Source: a bacterium (GTDB lineage: Bacteria; Zixibacteria; MSB-5A5; GN15; FEB-12). From it: a DNA stretch of 17,393 bases. The DNA lies in contig DAOWIM010000026.1 of NCBI GenBank assembly GCA_030640905.1, forward strand, positions 1 through 17,393, read 5' to 3'. The translations under genes and the position numbers were made by a program. Below are positions 15,264 to 17,393 of this stretch, piece after piece. Within the stretch, counting starts at the first letter, position 1. Each line of letters begins with the position of its first letter. The notes under the pieces were generated by a model. It saw only the letters and a program-made list of their open reading frames with translations. It ran no database searches and was not told the DNA's origin.

Positions 15264-16100
15264 TCAGTCATCGCTATCCAAACTCGAACTATCGTTGGTA
15301 AGGAAACGTTGCACTTCCCGCACAAACTGTTCCGGTCTTTCAAAATGGACATTGTGTCCGCAATCCTCAACAACCGTCACCTGCGCCTTCATACCGCGTG
15401 CGACCATCGCCTCGGCTATCGATACAAATTTAGCATCTTCTCTTCCAGCTATCAAGAGGCTTAGGCAATCAATCTCGCCAAGTTTTTCCCAGAGCGACGG
15501 TTGCGCTCCGATCGATAATCCCCGCAAGGCACGACTCAATTCGGCCCGATTGTTCTCCATCCGTCTTTTCATAAGCGCCTGCAACCTGTCTGAATCCCGC
15601 TTCATGGTAGCAAAAAGCGGTTGGTCGTACCAGAAATTGAGAAACGCTTCAAGCGGTTCGCGCTTGATTCGGTCGGCAAGAATCCGGTCAGCATCGAGTC
15701 GTCCATGTCGTTCTGTCTCATTCTCCAGGCCGGGCGAGGCTGACTCCAGCACGATCCGCCTGAAAAATTGCGGATATTTCGCCGCCATGTAGAGGGCTAA
15801 CCTTCCGCCCATCGAGTAGGCGACGATGTCGCACTTGTCACCTGTCAACGACTGTACCACTTCGCAGAGACCTTCAGTCACGTTTTCCATCCGGTAGTAA
15901 TCATCGGAACCATCGACAACCGTCCGGCCATGACCGGGCAAATCAATGGCGATGCAGTGGAACTGATCGTGAAAATGCTCAATGACACCATCGGGCCCGG
16001 CCCAGTCTGTTGCTGATCCAAGAAAACCGTGAAGAAATAGCAGCGGTGGGAGATCGGTCGCACCCGATTCGATCCGATGAAAATGGTACGGCGATGCCAT
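15264..16100 (-). CDS. menH: SHCHC synthase, alpha/beta hydrolase
   Basis: MenH eliminates pyruvate from SEPHCHC to give SHCHC, the substrate of MenC. The 278-residue product is an alpha/beta-hydrolase with LHGFLGSATDW (oxyanion side), DLPGHGRT, nucleophile S96 in AYSMGGRLAL, D221 in GREDAKF and H248 in CGHNVHFERP, which completes the triad. The YSMGGR nucleophile elbow and the GF(L)GS..DW start are characteristic of MenH among hydrolases. It starts 6 bp after the menD stop and ends 9 bp before menB; its own ribosome binding site is weak, so coupling to menD is likely. Confidence 0.92.
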   Translation of the reverse strand: MASPYHFHRIESGATDLPPLLFLHGFLGSATDWAGPDGVIEHFHDQFHCIAIDLPGHGRTVVDGSDDYYRMENVTEGLCEVVQSLTGDKCDIVAYSMGGRLALYMAAKYPQFFRRIVLESASPGLENETERHGRLDADRILADRIKREPLEAFLNFWYDQPLFATMKRDSDRLQALMKRRMENNRAELSRALRGLSIGAQPSLWEKLGEIDCLSLLIAGREDAKFVSIAEAMVARGMKAQVTVVEDCGHNVHFERPEQFVREVQRFLTNDSSSLDSDD

Positions 16101-16106
16101 CAGCAG

Positions 16107-17393
16107 TTACAACTCATCGAGTACGTTGCCGAGGACCTGCGCGATTTCCTGCTGTAGGTCAAAATTCTCCTGACGGTCACATGTAACTTCGATGATTGAC
16201 GAAGTTACTTTTCCGATTGCCTTCTGCGCGTCGGTGTAGCAGGCAACAAATTCATCGCGGGTGCCGGGGTGGCAATAGTTGAGACCATACATCTTCGCCG
16301 CCGATTCAAAACCAAGGTCATGGGGAGCGGCAAAGAATTGCTCAAAGACATCTTTCTCTTCGGCTACCGGCAGGAACGAGAATATCCCGCCACCGTTGTT
16401 GTTGAGCACCACAATGATTATCGGTTGAGTCGAGTTGCGAACCAGGCTGAGCGAATTCAAATCGTGCAGAAACGCCAGGTCGCCGATCACAACCGTCACC
16501 GGTCGATCAAGCCCGCGTGCGTATCCAACCGCCGAGGCAATCGTACCATCGATACCACTGGCGCCACGATTACACCCGACCGGAACAGCCGGTCCCGAGA
16601 AAGACGCGAAACTGTCCATCTCTCTGATAGGCAAACTGGAGGCCAGCCAGAGGGCGGAGAGGTCATGAATGTTCTTTGAGATTAGCCGACAGACGGCCGG
16701 TTCGTTGAGGTTCCCCTGCGAAGTCATGTCTTCAACAATGCGATCAACCGCCGCCGATTGCTTCTGCACGGTCGCCATAGGGGAAGCTTCCGAACTGTCG
16801 ATCAGAGCCGCCAGCGCAAAGCAGGTGTCGGTGAGGTTTGCTTCGATGCGACTGGTGACTCGATGATTTGGATCGTGACGGTACGGATGCTCGGCCACCC
16901 GGATGTAGTTTTCGATATGGTCACTGTCGAGCAGTTGCAGGAGACGTTTGGATGTAACCTGCCCACCAAGATGCAAGACGGTTTTGCAACCGGACAGACC
17001 GGAGAAGAGCGACAGTAATATCAGATCATAATATGGAACAACACACTTATCTTCTATGCCCAGTCGCAGGCCCGATGAAATATCGGGAAGGGTCGGCCAG
17101 TTGAGACGACGAGCCAGTCGCAGGACAGCTTCGCGCTCGCGCTCAGATTGTAATCGTCCAACAACGAGGATTCCGTTTTGCTCATCGCCGAGGAATCCCG
17201 CCATGCCCTGCAGTTGGGCATCATCAAGCGCCATCAGACTGCTGCCGTACGCGGTCAGGGGCGCCCCGGACTCACGCCATGCGACTAAGTCGCCTCCAGT
17301 TTCTGAAGCTGCCGTGTTGTTTGAAACCAAAGGCTCACGAAACATGCAGTTGATATGAACCGGCCCCGAAGGTGACCGTCGCGAACGATAGAC
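16107..17393 (-). CDS. menD: SEPHCHC synthase, C-terminal 428 residues (start lies beyond the window)
   Basis: A ThDP-dependent enzyme that joins isochorismate and 2-oxoglutarate in the first committed step of menaquinone synthesis. The frame is open to the right edge. Codons upstream of the internal ATG at 17345 still encode family sequence (GPVHIN-C-MFREPL, the conserved GPVHIN.PFREPL motif), so that ATG is not the start and roughly 150 N-terminal residues are missing. The ThDP/Mg-binding motif GDLAFLHDLNSL is at about 16447-16485, with the later Asn-Gly segment LNNNGGGIFSFLP at about 16370-16412. NRGASGIDGTIASAVG is also conserved. It is the first men gene visible in the operon; the operon promoter, and menF if present, would be to the right. 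Confidence 0.95.
   Translation of the reverse strand, partial: VYRSRRSPSGPVHINCMFREPLVSNNTAASETGGDLVAWRESGAPLTAYGSSLMALDDAQLQGMAGFLGDEQNGILVVGRLQSEREREAVLRLARRLNWPTLPDISSGLRLGIEDKCVVPYYDLILLSLFSGLSGCKTVLHLGGQVTSKRLLQLLDSDHIENYIRVAEHPYRHDPNHRVTSRIEANLTDTCFALAALIDSSEASPMATVQKQSAAVDRIVEDMTSQGNLNEPAVCRLISKNIHDLSALWLASSLPIREMDSFASFSGPAVPVGCNRGASGIDGTIASAVGYARGLDRPVTVVIGDLAFLHDLNSLSLVRNSTQPIIIVVLNNNGGGIFSFLPVAEEKDVFEQFFAAPHDLGFESAAKMYGLNYCHPGTRDEFVACYTDAQKAIGKVTSSIIEVTCDRQENFDLQQEIAQVLGNVLDEL

Noticed and set aside
14877..15464. Open frame of 195 codons on the plus strand
   Set aside because: Covers parts of menB and menH in antisense and crosses their junction; no domain likeness.
1..17393. tRNA, rRNA, CRISPR array, insertion sequence or prophage
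   Set aside because: No cloverleaf, regularly spaced repeats, transposase or integrase sequence was recognised by eye.

Overview
The window is chromosomal DNA from a menaquinone-making bacterium that is probably Gram-negative. It encodes a lipoprotein with a lipobox and two exported proteins with Sec-type signal peptides. I cannot name the species. The GyrA breakage-reunion region reads [23 protein letters not shown] in two pieces, which is not the enterobacterial form. GTG and TTG starts are frequent. My guess is an uncultured, moderately GC-rich lineage, perhaps of the FCB type; this is inference only.

Left part (1-4612). A fragment of a plus-strand gene end may lie at the very edge. It is followed on the minus strand by gyrA (2114-4540), a SAMHD1/YwfO-like HD-domain phosphohydrolase (699-2051) and a YwgA-like small protein (112-699). 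The last two are translationally coupled (TGATG), are visibly AT-richer than gyrA, and have their own extended -10 promoter candidate. This HD/YwgA pair is the best candidate for an incompletely described system: a possible dNTPase plus partner, or a toxin/neutraliser-like pair.

Middle part (4613-10468). This holds single, loosely connected genes: a small exported protein of unknown function followed by an intrinsic terminator; a pentapeptide-repeat protein with an N-terminal Cys/His knuckle and a C-terminal two-helix, channel-like membrane module; a VanY-type D,D-carboxypeptidase lipoprotein; a PflX-like radical SAM protein; and an exported oligoendopeptidase F-like M3 metallopeptidase with its own terminator.

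Right part (10469-17393). This is the classical (o-succinylbenzoate) menaquinone pathway. The minus-strand operon runs menD (5' end outside the window), menH, menB, menA, menC, menE, with short gaps or overlaps at every junction. A 4HBT-type hotdog thioesterase, very probably the DHNA-CoA hydrolase step, sits on the plus strand, converges on menE with an 8-bp overlap, and has a near-consensus sigma-70 promoter. Together they cover isochorismate to demethylmenaquinone: MenD, MenH, MenC, MenE, MenB, thioesterase, MenA. MenF and the final methyltransferase are not seen. MenE carries an unusual in-frame 15-bp tandem expansion. No tRNA, rRNA, CRISPR array or insertion sequence was recognised, and no gene-free stretch exceeds 300 bases.
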